64,000 nucleotides of DNA from Vibrio coralliirubri (lineage in GTDB: Bacteria > Pseudomonadota > Gammaproteobacteria > Enterobacterales > Vibrionaceae), in the NCBI RefSeq assembly GCF_024347375.1, contig NZ_AP025471.1, forward strand, positions 434,001 to 498,000. The letters are read 5' to 3'. How positions within the stretch are numbered: the stretch's first letter is position 1; the number at the start of each line of letters is the position of its first letter. This document shows, one piece after another, positions 26,343 through 34,986 of the stretch. Under the pieces are notes generated by a model. It was not told the DNA's origin and did no database searches. It worked only from the letters and a program-made list of their open reading frames with translations. Made by a program: the position numbers and the translations under genes.

Positions 26343-27389
26343 ATGAATACCAACTCAAACAGCCATATCGACAGCAACAGCTATACCAACAAGCCTGAAA
26401 TCATTCTGACTGGCGATAGAGCAACTGGGCCTTTGCATTTGGGTCATTACGTCGGTTCACTTAAACAAAGAGTTTCTTTGCAGCATATTCACGACCAAAC
26501 GATATTGGTTGCCGACATGCAAGGGCTTACCGACAATGCCCATAATCCTTCGAAGGTTTCGTCCAATATTCTGAATGTGGTCGCTGATTATCTTGCGGTG
26601 GGTATCGACCCGACCAAGACCACGATTTGTCTGCAATCACAGTTGCCGGTGTTAGCTGAGCTCACCATGTTTTACAGCAATCTTGTTTCTATCGCTCGCT
26701 TGGAACGTAATCCAACGGTCAAAAGCGAAATTCAGAACAAAGAGTTTGGACGTTCAATTCCAGCAGGCTTCCTCACTTATCCCATCTCACAGGCGGCAGA
26801 CATCACCGCTTTCAACGCGACTTTAGTGCCTGTCGGTGATGATCAACTGCCGATGTTAGAACAAACCAATGAGATTGTAAGAAAGGTTAATTCGCTCGCT
26901 GGCAAACCAATCTTGAATGAATGCAGACCACTTCTCAGCAATGCATCTCGCCTCCCTAGTACCGATGGTAAAAGTAAGATGTCTAAATCGATGGGTAACG
27001 CCATTAATCTTGGTGCGACAGAGAAAGAGATCAGAGCTGCCGTTAAATCCATGTATACCGATCCAAATCATCTACGAATTGAAGACCCAGGCAAAGTAGA
27101 AGGCAATATCGTGTTCACTTATCTTGATGCTTTTCACACAGACACTAACTATGTCAGTCAACTAAAAGAGCATTATCAAAGAGGTGGGCTAGGCGATGGA
27201 CAAACTAAGAAAGTGTTGGAAGAGTGCTTACAAGAGATGCTTCGTCCTATTCGTGAAAGAAGATCAGAGTTATTGGATGATAAAGCGCAACTCATCGAAA
27301 TTTTACGCAATGGCACCCAAGTCTCTAGAGAAAGAACGCAAAAGGTATTGTTCGATGTAAAAGACGTCTTTGGTCTGAATATTATCTAG
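26343..27389 (+). CDS. trpS2: Auxiliary tryptophanyl-tRNA synthetase (TrpRS II type)
   Basis: 348 residues, class I synthetase charging tRNA-Trp. The HIGH signature is PLHLGHYVGS near residue 33 and the KMSKS loop is GKSKMSKSMGN; the ADMQGLTDN and DQLPMLEQTNEIVRK segments belong to the Trp-binding core. Vibrios usually carry a housekeeping trpS on the main chromosome; this copy looks like the second, TrpRS II-like form that in other bacteria is induced by Trp starvation or resists indolmycin. The ribosome binding site GGAGA lies six bases before the ATG, inside a hairpin. Leader peptide and attenuator precede it. Confidence 0.9.
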   Translation: MNTNSNSHIDSNSYTNKPEIILTGDRATGPLHLGHYVGSLKQRVSLQHIHDQTILVADMQGLTDNAHNPSKVSSNILNVVADYLAVGIDPTKTTICLQSQLPVLAELTMFYSNLVSIARLERNPTVKSEIQNKEFGRSIPAGFLTYPISQAADITAFNATLVPVGDDQLPMLEQTNEIVRKVNSLAGKPILNECRPLLSNASRLPSTDGKSKMSKSMGNAINLGATEKEIRAAVKSMYTDPNHLRIEDPGKVEGNIVFTYLDAFHTDTNYVSQLKEHYQRGGLGDGQTKKVLEECLQEMLRPIRERRSELLDDKAQLIEILRNGTQVSRERTQKVLFDVKDVFGLNII

Positions 27390-27430
27390 CACTGGTTGCA
27401 TCTATGACGGGCCAAACTACGGGAGAGTGA

Positions 27431-27625
27431 AAGGGCGATCTGGATGCGAATATTTCAGAAGGAAGCTTTATTATCAACGGGCCAGTATTGTCTGAATTTA
27501 TTGGTAAATTAAAGCCGACTGAATCAACCAATCAATTTCAATTTGTAGATGGCGAGAATGTTTGGGTGTTCAAGGTAGGTGATGATAGTTTAGTTTCCTA
27601 CACGCTTAGTAAGCGCGAAGGCTAA
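27431..27625 (+). pseudogene. Orphan C-terminal coding fragment, about 64 codons
   Basis: An open frame ending at TAA 27623-27625 reads like real protein (GSFIINGPVLSEF, FVDGENVWVFKVGDDSLVSY). It has no plausible start: the only in-frame ATG (27404) is followed eight codons later by a TGA at 27428. It is best read as the 3' remnant of a disrupted gene. I do not recognise the family. It begins about 40 bases after trpS. Confidence 0.45.
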
Positions 27626-27746
27626 GTTAAGTCATTCCAACCTACATGTCTGTTATGAGTTATGTGGGTTGCCGAATGACATTGTTCACCTAACAAAGCC
27701 TAGTCACCGCCAATAAGCCCTTATCACTCTTAGTTACAGGAAGGTA

Positions 27747-28127
27747 ATGATGGAAATCAGTCAGTTGGATCATTTGGTATTAACCGTGAGTGATTTACAA
27801 GTTACGGTCGACTTTTACCAACGGGTGCTTGGAATGAAGCCCATCGAATTTGGTGAGGGCAGGTTAGCGTTGTCATTTGGGACGCAGAAGATCAATTTAC
27901 ACCTCAGTGGCAGCGAGTTCGAGCCAAAGGCAAGGCGTGTTCAGGTCGGAAGCGCAGACCTCTGCTTTGTTACCAATACACCAATTGCTAAAGTTGTCGA
28001 ACATATCCAAGCGCAAGGCGTCGTGATAGAAGAAGGACCAGTACCACGAACAGGTGCAATAGGAAAAATTGTCTCTGTTTATATTCGTGATCCTGATGGC
28101 AATCTGATTGAGCTCTCGAATTATTAG
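27747..28127 (+). CDS. VOC-family (glyoxalase/bleomycin-resistance fold) protein
   Basis: 126 residues, a single-domain vicinal-oxygen-chelate protein. It begins LDHLVLTVSDLQVTVDFYQRVLGM, with the first metal-ligand His, and ends VYIRDPDGNLIELSNY, with the C-terminal Glu ligand. The layout matches the VOC group containing many unassigned dioxygenase- or lyase-like enzymes. AGGAAGG is upstream of the ATG pair at 27747/27750. Substrate not assignable. Confidence 0.85.
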   Translation: MMEISQLDHLVLTVSDLQVTVDFYQRVLGMKPIEFGEGRLALSFGTQKINLHLSGSEFEPKARRVQVGSADLCFVTNTPIAKVVEHIQAQGVVIEEGPVPRTGAIGKIVSVYIRDPDGNLIELSNY

Positions 28128-28265
28128 TCTTGGGCACTAAACCCGTACGCTTTTGTTTACTCTTCAAGAATGCGACTTTTCGTGTTTACTCCGTTTATCA
28201 CTAGATGTCGCCAGCCAAATAAAATACAATCGAACAATGTTTTATTAATTTCGTGCTTTATCATT

Positions 28266-28739
28266 ATGATGAGAAACTTACTCATATTCATCGTTAGCCT
28301 TTTTTTCTTAACAGCTTGTTCTTCAACGAGTAATCATCAGCTAGACGACGAGACATTGAGCAACGAAGACGCTATGTCGAAAAGCGTAGAGGGAGAGAGT
28401 AATCTCGAGACTTCAAAGGATACAAACGCTGAGACCAGCGTTGATTCTTCCCATGATTCAATCGTTAATCATCAACCAGTCACTAACCTTGATTTAAATA
28501 AAGACACGATAACTCACGCTTATGCAGAGCCAGAGCCAGAGCCAGAGCCAGTGCAGCCTTCTCAAGTAGCAGCGACAGAAACAACGGAAAGCGATGCTAA
28601 GAGTGGCAGTGAAAAAGGCATCGGAAGCTATTTTATTCGTCATAACCAACCGACTAAGACCGTGATCAAATCACTAGAGGGTGTGACAGATGCATTGAAC
28701 GTCATGACGTTTGGGATATTTGCCACCGGTAATGGTTAA
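28266..28739 (+). CDS. Small acidic lipoprotein
   Basis: 157 residues from ATG 28266. A longer reading frame reaches back to 28170, but the second start gives a clean lipoprotein signal: MMRNLLIFIVSLFFLTACSS, with lipobox LTAC, so a diacylated Cys near residue 18. The mature part is Ser/Asp/Glu-rich and disordered, with a PEPEPEPEPV tract from a six-base repeat, and ends in a short hydrophobic region (ALNVMTFGIFATG). No clear ribosome binding site. Function unknown. Confidence 0.7.
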   Translation: MMRNLLIFIVSLFFLTACSSTSNHQLDDETLSNEDAMSKSVEGESNLETSKDTNAETSVDSSHDSIVNHQPVTNLDLNKDTITHAYAEPEPEPEPVQPSQVAATETTESDAKSGSEKGIGSYFIRHNQPTKTVIKSLEGVTDALNVMTFGIFATGNG

Positions 28740-29094
28740 ACTGCCAGCCAAGAACGCTAACCAATAGATAGAATGAGACGTGAAGGCGAGCCAGATGGTT
28801 CGCCTTTTTTGATCTTCTAAATTTGGCCATCATTTTTCCTAAGAGTCGTGTTCACTTATCTGAGCGCTGAGTCAGGCGACGGTTAACGAAAATAGGAAAT
28901 TATTAGTTCTGGAAGGGACTCGCCGAATTTACCTTGTTTGACTTGTTATATGCATCAAGGGTTCTAATACTCATCCCAAAGTAAGCAATGAAATCTAATC
29001 TTACAAAGACAAGTCTTATATTCACTTACGAGCATAGTAAGATGTTTGCTGTTAAGTCGTTTAGGTTTAGTTATCAATATTCTAGGGAAGAAAA
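28740..29094. other. Intergenic region before the carbonic anhydrase gene
   Basis: 355 bases. It begins with the lipoprotein terminator (28783-28810) and ends with AGGGAAG before the carbonic anhydrase ATG. Nothing else supported. Confidence 0.5.
28783..28810 (+). terminator. Terminator of the lipoprotein gene
   Basis: AAGGCGAGCC pairs with GGTTCGCCTT (one wobble) around a four-base loop, then six Ts. The same AGGCGA..TCGCCT hairpin type ends the carbonic anhydrase, exporter and gcvP genes in this window. Confidence 0.9.
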
Positions 29095-29958
29095 ATGAAG
29101 AATAAGAGTGTGTTTTTAAGTGTCGCGATGGTGATGTTGTCAGCTCATGCAAATGCATCAGATGCGAACCATGAGTCTGTATCAGATGGTGTTATCGCAG
29201 AACAAAGAGCGAAGCTTTCTGAAAATACCCAAGGACAAGGTTTTGGACCGCAAGCTCCACGAGATTTGGGTTCATTAGAAGGAACAAATACCAGACTGTT
29301 CTCGGATGCTCCTGATTCAACAGCGATGAACTTATGTAATATTCACTTCCATAAAAATGCTGAGCATAAAGGCGGTGAGTTTACTCAATACGCTGGCAAC
29401 GGTGATGGTAAGGGATTCCAGAGTGGCTTTAAATACACAGGAAAACTGAGTTCTGCTGAGCTGAAACCATTTGAGGGCAAGGTTTGTCCGAGCGAGCATG
29501 GTTCTTTGCATTCGGGTGACACCATTGAAGTTCACTATGTTTATTCAACGGCGCAAGTTGAACCGGGTGAAACACTGGGTGCTTGTTTTAACGACGCGAT
29601 CACCAACCCGCAACTGCGTGTAGAAACCCAAGTTTACGTATTAGTGAATGACGACAAAGCACTCGACTTTGAAGCGCTCGCTAAACATTCAAAAGTGAAC
29701 GGCTTACACCAAGCACCAAACATCCCACAAGATACGGGCTCAGCGATTCAATACGCAGGCTCTACAACGGGCCCTGGTTATAATGAGCAAGGTTCACCTT
29801 TCCAAGTAACATGGAGCGTTCGTCCACAAGTAGCGAAAGTAAACATCGCGACAGTGGGTAGCTGGTGTGAAGGTAATGACTTCAACGAAGACCACGCCCA
29901 CGGTGTGAGAAACTTGGTGGTTAACCCTGAGCTATTATCACCTATTCGTAACGACTAA
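29095..29958 (+). CDS. Delta-class carbonic anhydrase, secreted
   Basis: 287 residues with a signal peptide (about 1-21, ending SAHANA). The segment LCNIHFHKNAEHKGGEF, with its three His, and the later EVHYVYST and HAHGVRNL motifs match the delta-class carbonic anhydrase family first defined in diatoms and found in some marine gammaproteobacteria. It would hydrate CO2 in the periplasm with a zinc ion. Cys residues in CNIHF, KVCPSEHG and SWCEGN could form disulfides. AGGGAAG before the ATG; own promoter and terminator. No bicarbonate transporter is adjacent. Confidence 0.85.
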   Translation: MKNKSVFLSVAMVMLSAHANASDANHESVSDGVIAEQRAKLSENTQGQGFGPQAPRDLGSLEGTNTRLFSDAPDSTAMNLCNIHFHKNAEHKGGEFTQYAGNGDGKGFQSGFKYTGKLSSAELKPFEGKVCPSEHGSLHSGDTIEVHYVYSTAQVEPGETLGACFNDAITNPQLRVETQVYVLVNDDKALDFEALAKHSKVNGLHQAPNIPQDTGSAIQYAGSTTGPGYNEQGSPFQVTWSVRPQVAKVNIATVGSWCEGNDFNEDHAHGVRNLVVNPELLSPIRND

Positions 29959-29982
29959 ACGATTCTGACCAATAAAATGATC

Positions 29983-30007
29983 AAGGCGAGCCAATAGGTT
30001 CGCCTTT
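29983..30007 (+). terminator. Terminator of the carbonic anhydrase gene
   Basis: AAGGCGAGCC pairs with GGTTCGCCTT around a four-base loop, followed by five Ts, 25 bases after the stop codon. Confidence 0.9.
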
Positions 30008-30086
30008 TTGTTTGGCTCAGTATTTTATGGGTGACATGCCCTTTATGTATTGGGTAACCGCCTAGCTATATCCTTTCTCTTTTTCT

Positions 30087-30110
30087 CTTTCTTTCTTTCT
30101 TTCTTTCTTT
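30087..30110 (+). repeat. (CTTT)6 tetranucleotide tract
   Basis: Six perfect CTTT units inside a longer pyrimidine stretch (30071-30111), about 85 bases upstream of the operator of the Ntn-hydrolase gene. Non-coding; could vary in length. Confidence 0.9.
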
Positions 30111-30193
30111 CACTAACTTGCTTCTTGAGTTCCAACTCGTCTTCGCTATAAGCATGTTCTCTGGTCTCATGCGTTCATACTTATTTATTTTTG

Positions 30194-30248
30194 GATGAGT
30201 TTCGTCCGTCATACTGAATTGTTGGTATTTAAAAATCGTCCATATAAT
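30194..30248 (+). promoter_or_regulatory. GAYG-type operator and promoter of the Ntn-hydrolase gene
   Basis: Operator GATGAGTTTCGTCCGTC (30194-30210); -35-like TTGTTG (30219-30224); -10 TATAAT (30243-30248). Centre-to-centre distance from operator to -10 is 43.5 bp, placing the operator near -53. This is the best-formed promoter of the six that share the motif. Confidence 0.65.
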
Positions 30249-30299
30249 GAGCCCATCTTAAAGAAACAAACCAACTTACTTAGATAAATAGAGGTCATT

Positions 30300-31481
30300 A
30301 TGAACACTTCAACACTTACTACTAAAGCACAATTCGAAAACGGCACAATGTTTGAAACTGGCGAGGAAATGCTTTATGTCCTGCAGCTTAACGGCAGCTG
30401 GTATGAAATGGGTAAGCAGTACGGAAACTTGTCAAAAGAGCACATGCAAGCGATGTACGACGTTATTGTTCAGCCTGAATTTGATAAAGGGCTAATCAGC
30501 CAAAAAGAAGCATATGAATTGTTTGGCACTCGCGTTTTCGCAGCACTTTCTTTACGTCGTAAGCAATACTTCCAAGGTGTAGCAGATGGTCTAGGCTGGC
30601 CACTGGAAAAAGTCATCGTGCTAGACCAAAGCGGTCCAATGGCGATTTACCTTGGAAAGCTACACTCATTCTCTGGTTGTTCTTCGTTAGCGACTTGGGG
30701 TGAAAGCACGGTCGATGGTCATTCGGTTGTTGGTCGTAATATGGACTGGAGTGATCTGTTCCTAGACTTCCCAATCTATACAACGGTTTATAACCCAACA
30801 GATGGTTCAAATGCATTAGTGAATGTGAGCTGGCCGGGTTGGCAGTGGATGGTTACTGGTTTTAACGACAAGGGTGTGTATACCGATCTGCATGACGGTA
30901 CATCAATGGGCGGCAATATTGTATCGGTTGAGAAGCCATCTTTCTTAAACTCAGTGGTCGATTACATGGCGGAATCTGATTCGATCGAAGCTCTTAGCTC
31001 ACGCTTCCAAGCGTCACGTACTGATATTGCTTCAATCTGGATGTTAGCGGATAAAAGCGGTCAGGCTTGTGCTTACGAGAACACAATCCAAGAAAACAGA
31101 AAACGCGTCAGCGATAAAGACGCTAGCTCGTTTGCGACGGTTAATACGTTCTTAAACCCAGATTGGGGTTTGGGTATCCGTGAAACTCAAAGCTTTTCAC
31201 TAAAACGTTTTGATAACTTAAATGCACGCCATGATGACCTGTGCGGTCACATTGATGCTGAGGCAATGCGTAACATCTTTGACTTACCACTGTATAACGA
31301 AGATGGCAGCTTCAAAGAAAATGGTGGTGTGACTAAGCCAACCAATCAAGATGTGGATCTAACTAACTACCAAATCGTAGCTGACTTAAATGAGCTGCAA
31401 ATGTGGGTGAAACTTCCTGCGCTTGGCAGCGACACCAACTGGGCTCATATTGATGTTAAGTCTTTGTTTAACAACAAGTAA
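30300..31481 (+). CDS. C45-family Ntn hydrolase/acyltransferase-like protein
   Basis: 393 residues without a signal peptide. It resembles the peptidase C45 group (acyl-CoA:6-aminopenicillanate acyltransferase-like Ntn hydrolases). The segment HSFSGCSSLATWG has the candidate nucleophilic Cys, followed by VVGRNMDW and WPGWQWMVTGFNDKGVY typical of the fold. In this superfamily the Cys is exposed by self-cleavage and attacks amide bonds; mature enzymes cleave or form acyl amides. Cytosolic as written. AGAGG precedes the ATG. First of the operator-controlled units; substrate unknown. Confidence 0.75.
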   Translation: MNTSTLTTKAQFENGTMFETGEEMLYVLQLNGSWYEMGKQYGNLSKEHMQAMYDVIVQPEFDKGLISQKEAYELFGTRVFAALSLRRKQYFQGVADGLGWPLEKVIVLDQSGPMAIYLGKLHSFSGCSSLATWGESTVDGHSVVGRNMDWSDLFLDFPIYTTVYNPTDGSNALVNVSWPGWQWMVTGFNDKGVYTDLHDGTSMGGNIVSVEKPSFLNSVVDYMAESDSIEALSSRFQASRTDIASIWMLADKSGQACAYENTIQENRKRVSDKDASSFATVNTFLNPDWGLGIRETQSFSLKRFDNLNARHDDLCGHIDAEAMRNIFDLPLYNEDGSFKENGGVTKPTNQDVDLTNYQIVADLNELQMWVKLPALGSDTNWAHIDVKSLFNNK

Positions 31482-31500
31482 CGTTATCACTCAGTGAGTA

Positions 31501-31545
31501 GGGCTAATGTGTTTGTATAAGCACATAGCCTTCCTCTTTTTGTAG
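31501..31545 (+). terminator. Probable terminator after the Ntn-hydrolase gene
   Basis: GGCTAATGTG pairs with CACATAGCC (one bulge) around a ten-base loop, then TTCC and a T-rich tract. Weaker than the others in this window. Confidence 0.55.
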
Positions 31546-31685
31546 GCTCACCTCGTAAACCGGCCTCAACAAAACGTAATCAATCGCTTATCAAACTCCT
31601 CGTCGGACTTTAATAGACGAATCCGATCATTGCATGGAAGCTTAACAAGCAGGCGTAAACTCTGCCATTAAACCAAAGTGCAAAA

Positions 31686-32873
31686 ATGATTAAATCTAAA
31701 TTGTTTCATTCTGTCTCGCTAATCGGCGCTCTTTTTTCTTCTGTTTCTTATGGCTCATTTTTCGATGCTGTGGACGACCAATTCGATATGGGTCACCACA
31801 TTGCAGAAAACGCCGTGGGCTTCTTACCCGTACCGGTTTTGATTACCGAACCTGCCGTTGGTTATGGCGGGGGGCTTGTCGGCGTATTCATGCATGAAAC
31901 GGACGAGCAGAAACAGCAAAGAAAACAAGCGGCACTCAATGCTATCGATGGAGGCGCACAGCTTGTTCCTGGTGCGATAACAGTATTGGGTGCAGCGGGT
32001 ACAGAAAACGGATCGTGGTTTGCCTTTGTCGGGCATCGACACACATGGTTGAACGATACCATTCGTTACACGGGTGGTGTTGGGGCTGGGCAAATGAATC
32101 TTAGTATCTATAAAGATTTGTCACTAGAGCTCCCAAATAACAAGTCTACGGACATCCAACCGTTAGAGTTTTCTACTGAGACTCGTGGTGTTGTTTTGCA
32201 GCAAGGAGTCCAATTTCGAGTGGCAGATACGCCTCTTATGTTGGGCGTCAAACAGTTCGTTTCTTATACCGAGATAACTTCTGACAGTCAGATCGTTGAT
32301 AAGTTGATGGAGTACACCTTAGGTCAAACCATCGTGACTTCGGGTTTAGGATTGACTGCGGATTACGATACTCGCAACAACTTATTTTACCCAACCAGTG
32401 GCTATCAATTTTCAGCTGATTACATGGTTTACGATGAAAAGTTAGGCAGTGATCAAGCATACCGAAAGTTAGATGTCGAAGGGGAAGTCTATGTCCCACT
32501 GGCAACACAATGGACGCTGGCTTTTGCGGCCAATTATCAAAACTTTCAATCAGATGAATTGTTTCTTTCGCCAACCACTCAACCGTATATTCAATTAAGA
32601 GGCGTGTCTTCCTATCGATATCAAGGGGATGAGATTACCACTCTCCAATCTCAAGTTGTTTTCGACATTGATGATCGTTGGAATGTGTCTGGGTTTTATG
32701 GATATGGTCAGGCGAAAGAAGAAGCAGAACTTAGCCAAGACCAAACAGTAGGAGCTTATGGTGTCGGGTTTCGATATCAGATAGCTCGCCGATATGGGTT
32801 ACGAATTGGTATGGACTTGGCTCGAAGCGACGACGAAAACGCTTTCTATATTAGCTTAGGGAGTGGTTTTTAA
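31686..32873 (+). CDS. BamA/TamA-like (surface-antigen) outer-membrane beta-barrel protein
   Basis: 395 residues. A signal peptide (about 1-23, ending SSVSYGS) is followed by PVPVLITEPAVGYGGGLVGVFM, a signature of small surface-antigen barrels, and alternating beta strands to a C-terminal phenylalanine (FYISLGSGF), the usual BAM-recognition end. No POTRA domains, so not BamA itself. It lies between two operator-controlled genes, 204 bases after the Ntn-hydrolase gene, but I find no convincing copy of the operator before it. Role unknown; a porin or lipid-exchange function is possible. Confidence 0.75.
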   Translation: MIKSKLFHSVSLIGALFSSVSYGSFFDAVDDQFDMGHHIAENAVGFLPVPVLITEPAVGYGGGLVGVFMHETDEQKQQRKQAALNAIDGGAQLVPGAITVLGAAGTENGSWFAFVGHRHTWLNDTIRYTGGVGAGQMNLSIYKDLSLELPNNKSTDIQPLEFSTETRGVVLQQGVQFRVADTPLMLGVKQFVSYTEITSDSQIVDKLMEYTLGQTIVTSGLGLTADYDTRNNLFYPTSGYQFSADYMVYDEKLGSDQAYRKLDVEGEVYVPLATQWTLAFAANYQNFQSDELFLSPTTQPYIQLRGVSSYRYQGDEITTLQSQVVFDIDDRWNVSGFYGYGQAKEEAELSQDQTVGAYGVGFRYQIARRYGLRIGMDLARSDDENAFYISLGSGF

Positions 32874-32955
32874 ATATTCAAAATACCAGTCTAAGTCTAA
32901 GACTCTTTTTACTAACGGTTATCAACGGCTATTAACGGCAGAGTCCATTTTTAGT

Positions 32956-33010
32956 GACGGGTTTGATCCATCATACATGATTCAAGGGATGGGAAAATAG
33001 ACCGTAAAAT
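32956..33010 (+). promoter_or_regulatory. GAYG-type operator and promoter of the 544-aa outer-membrane gene
   Basis: Operator GACGGGTTTGATCCATC (32956-32972), the most symmetric copy (GACGG against GATGG on the other strand). -10-like TAAAAT at 33005-33010, 43.5 bp centre to centre. Confidence 0.6.
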
Positions 33011-33153
33011 GTAGCCATACCAAAGAAGCTTCATTCTGATATCGAAGGTTTGATGGTCGTTATGATTTGGTGAACAGGAGGGTTCACTCATTAAATTTAA
33101 TCTGCCTTATCTATGGCTTTAGGTATTTGGTGGAAGTATTTGGCACTCAAATA

Positions 33154-34788
33154 ATGAAAATATTTAATCTGTTCAGCTTTAGAACCCTCGTTTTGTTCGC
33201 AACCCCGCTTTTTTGGTGGGCTTCGTTTTCAGCGCTATCAGCTGAGTCGAAAGCTGTCCATCCTGGTAAAGAGATTTTCAAACGTTATTCGCTCAGTGAA
33301 GACATTCCTAAGTTGGCCATGAGTTCTCTCATGCAAGGCGAACACTTGGTTGAATATGCGACTCGCAAAATTGTAATTGGAGACAACGTTCGTGAATCAA
33401 AAGTCTTCTTAGTGAAGAACACCGATACCAAAGGCAACATTGATCTGCGAATTAAATACAATCCCGATGACCTTGATGAACAAGAGCAAGTCATCGATGA
33501 AATTGAAGCATTTGTCAGAACTGAATATCGACTAAGGCATTACGCTGAGAGCTATGACCCGTATTCAGTTAAAGCTAAGGATCATGGTGATGGTCGTGTC
33601 GATATCTTCTTTGAGTACTCAAAGTATGCATTACCCCAGGATATTTCGTACTTCCGTCATTTAAGCGTGAAAGTCGAACTCGTTAATGGGCAGCCACAGA
33701 CGATGAGTATCTATAACGATCAGCCGTTTAAATTCAATGGATACCAAATAGAGAGTTACTTACAACGACTTGATTTTAAAAGACTCGAGTCAGGAAAGCT
33801 TATTATCGACAGTAAGCACATCGAAGTTGAAGGTAAGAAGCGCGATAAGCCAGTGCGTATGAACACGATGATTCGTCCAATTGCTATTTATGATGAGCAA
33901 AATGAGGTGACAGTCCTAGACCACAAAATGCTTGAGCAAGTATCGGATCCGCGAATGAGAGAAGAGAGTGTTGTGCTAGACCGAGTGTTTCCTTTGATGG
34001 GCGATATGGTTCGTCGTCAAGGAATCGATTTGCCATTGCCTTTTGGTGTGTCTGTCGCGTACAGGAACCAGAACATGGACATCCCATTCACTGATTTCGT
34101 GATTCAAGGGGTGGGCTTGAATGATCTTTTCGACCCTTACGCTAGCATCGGAGCTGTTAATGCTGAAAGTTTAACGCTTAGAGCCGACCTCAACATATTA
34201 CCGTTTTGGAATGTTTATGGTTTGGTTGGAAAAATCAACGTCGATGCTCAAGTTGATGCGGAATACACCGGTGAGGCGGGTGAGTTTCTCCGAGATAAAT
34301 TAAACAATAAACTACCACACCTTGGGGATGCATTTTGTAGTGAGTTGTCGGCACTTTGCCAAACGGGTCGTGTGAAAATTCCGTTGAGTTTGGAGTATGA
34401 CATCGTGGGCTTAGGGACAACTTTGTCTGTGGGTTATAAAGAATTTTTTGCTTCTGTATCGGGCAGTTATACAAAAACGCGTTTAAAAGACACTGACAAT
34501 TGGGGAGATGGCATTGTGACTGTTCAGCCTATGCTTGGCTATCAACTCGTTGATTATCGTACTCAGCTATTTGTTGGTGCTGAGTACCAAGGTTTGGATT
34601 CAAGAATGGCAGGGCATGTGGTTGCGGGTGACTTGGAATTTGATTATGACATTGGCGTGAGCTTATCTCAGTGGGCGTATTTGGTGGGTGTGAATAAACA
34701 ATTAGGTAAGAACTACAATTTGACCTTTCTTTATAACAAAGGTGAAACGCGAGATTCGATGACGGTCAATTTTGGCTATCGATTTTAA
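33154..34788 (+). CDS. Outer-membrane barrel-type protein, 544 aa
   Basis: The frame extends to a TTG at 33067, but the ATG at 33154 gives a proper signal peptide (FRTLVLFATPLFWWASFSAL, cleavage near SAES) and lies downstream of the predicted promoter. A periplasmic N-terminal half rich in charged residues precedes a region of amphipathic strands (LRADLNILPFWNVYGLVGK, TTLSVGYKEFFASVSGSY) ending MTVNFGYRF, with terminal Phe as in beta barrels. I do not recognise the family. Controlled by its own operator; the esterase-like gene follows with a separate operator. Confidence 0.7.
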   Translation: MKIFNLFSFRTLVLFATPLFWWASFSALSAESKAVHPGKEIFKRYSLSEDIPKLAMSSLMQGEHLVEYATRKIVIGDNVRESKVFLVKNTDTKGNIDLRIKYNPDDLDEQEQVIDEIEAFVRTEYRLRHYAESYDPYSVKAKDHGDGRVDIFFEYSKYALPQDISYFRHLSVKVELVNGQPQTMSIYNDQPFKFNGYQIESYLQRLDFKRLESGKLIIDSKHIEVEGKKRDKPVRMNTMIRPIAIYDEQNEVTVLDHKMLEQVSDPRMREESVVLDRVFPLMGDMVRRQGIDLPLPFGVSVAYRNQNMDIPFTDFVIQGVGLNDLFDPYASIGAVNAESLTLRADLNILPFWNVYGLVGKINVDAQVDAEYTGEAGEFLRDKLNNKLPHLGDAFCSELSALCQTGRVKIPLSLEYDIVGLGTTLSVGYKEFFASVSGSYTKTRLKDTDNWGDGIVTVQPMLGYQLVDYRTQLFVGAEYQGLDSRMAGHVVAGDLEFDYDIGVSLSQWAYLVGVNKQLGKNYNLTFLYNKGETRDSMTVNFGYRF

Positions 34789-34812
34789 GCATGAGATGTT
34801 GAGCGTTAATGG

Positions 34813-34867
34813 AGAGGGTTTCATCCGTCATAGGAGATTAACTGGATGTGTTTTTATGACATAAACT
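34813..34867 (+). promoter_or_regulatory. GAYG-type operator and promoter of the esterase-like gene
   Basis: Operator AGAGGGTTTCATCCGTC (34813-34829): core and right half-site match well, the left half-site is degenerate. -10-like TAAACT at 34862-34867, 43.5 bp centre to centre. Confidence 0.55.
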
Positions 34868-34986
34868 CATTTCATTAACCCAACACTGATAACTGAATAC
34901 CGACTAAACAACGATTCAATGGAAAGTATAACGCGCAGGGAGTTCGCATTGTGAAGAAATAAACATAACCAAATGCAGGCTCAACC

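Larger units (their letters stand above)
29959..30299. other. Intergenic region before the Ntn-hydrolase gene
   Basis: 341 bases containing, in order, the carbonic anhydrase terminator (29983-30007), a pyrimidine-rich stretch with a (CTTT)6 tract, and the GAYG-type operator with its promoter. No additional ORF seen. Confidence 0.6.

Noticed and set aside
31606..31624. Possible seventh GAYG operator upstream of the 31686 outer-membrane gene (GAC near 31606 and ATC near 31621, with TAAACT at 31656-31661).
   Set aside because: The GTTTSAT core and CCRTC half-site are absent; only the outer three bases and the -10 position agree.
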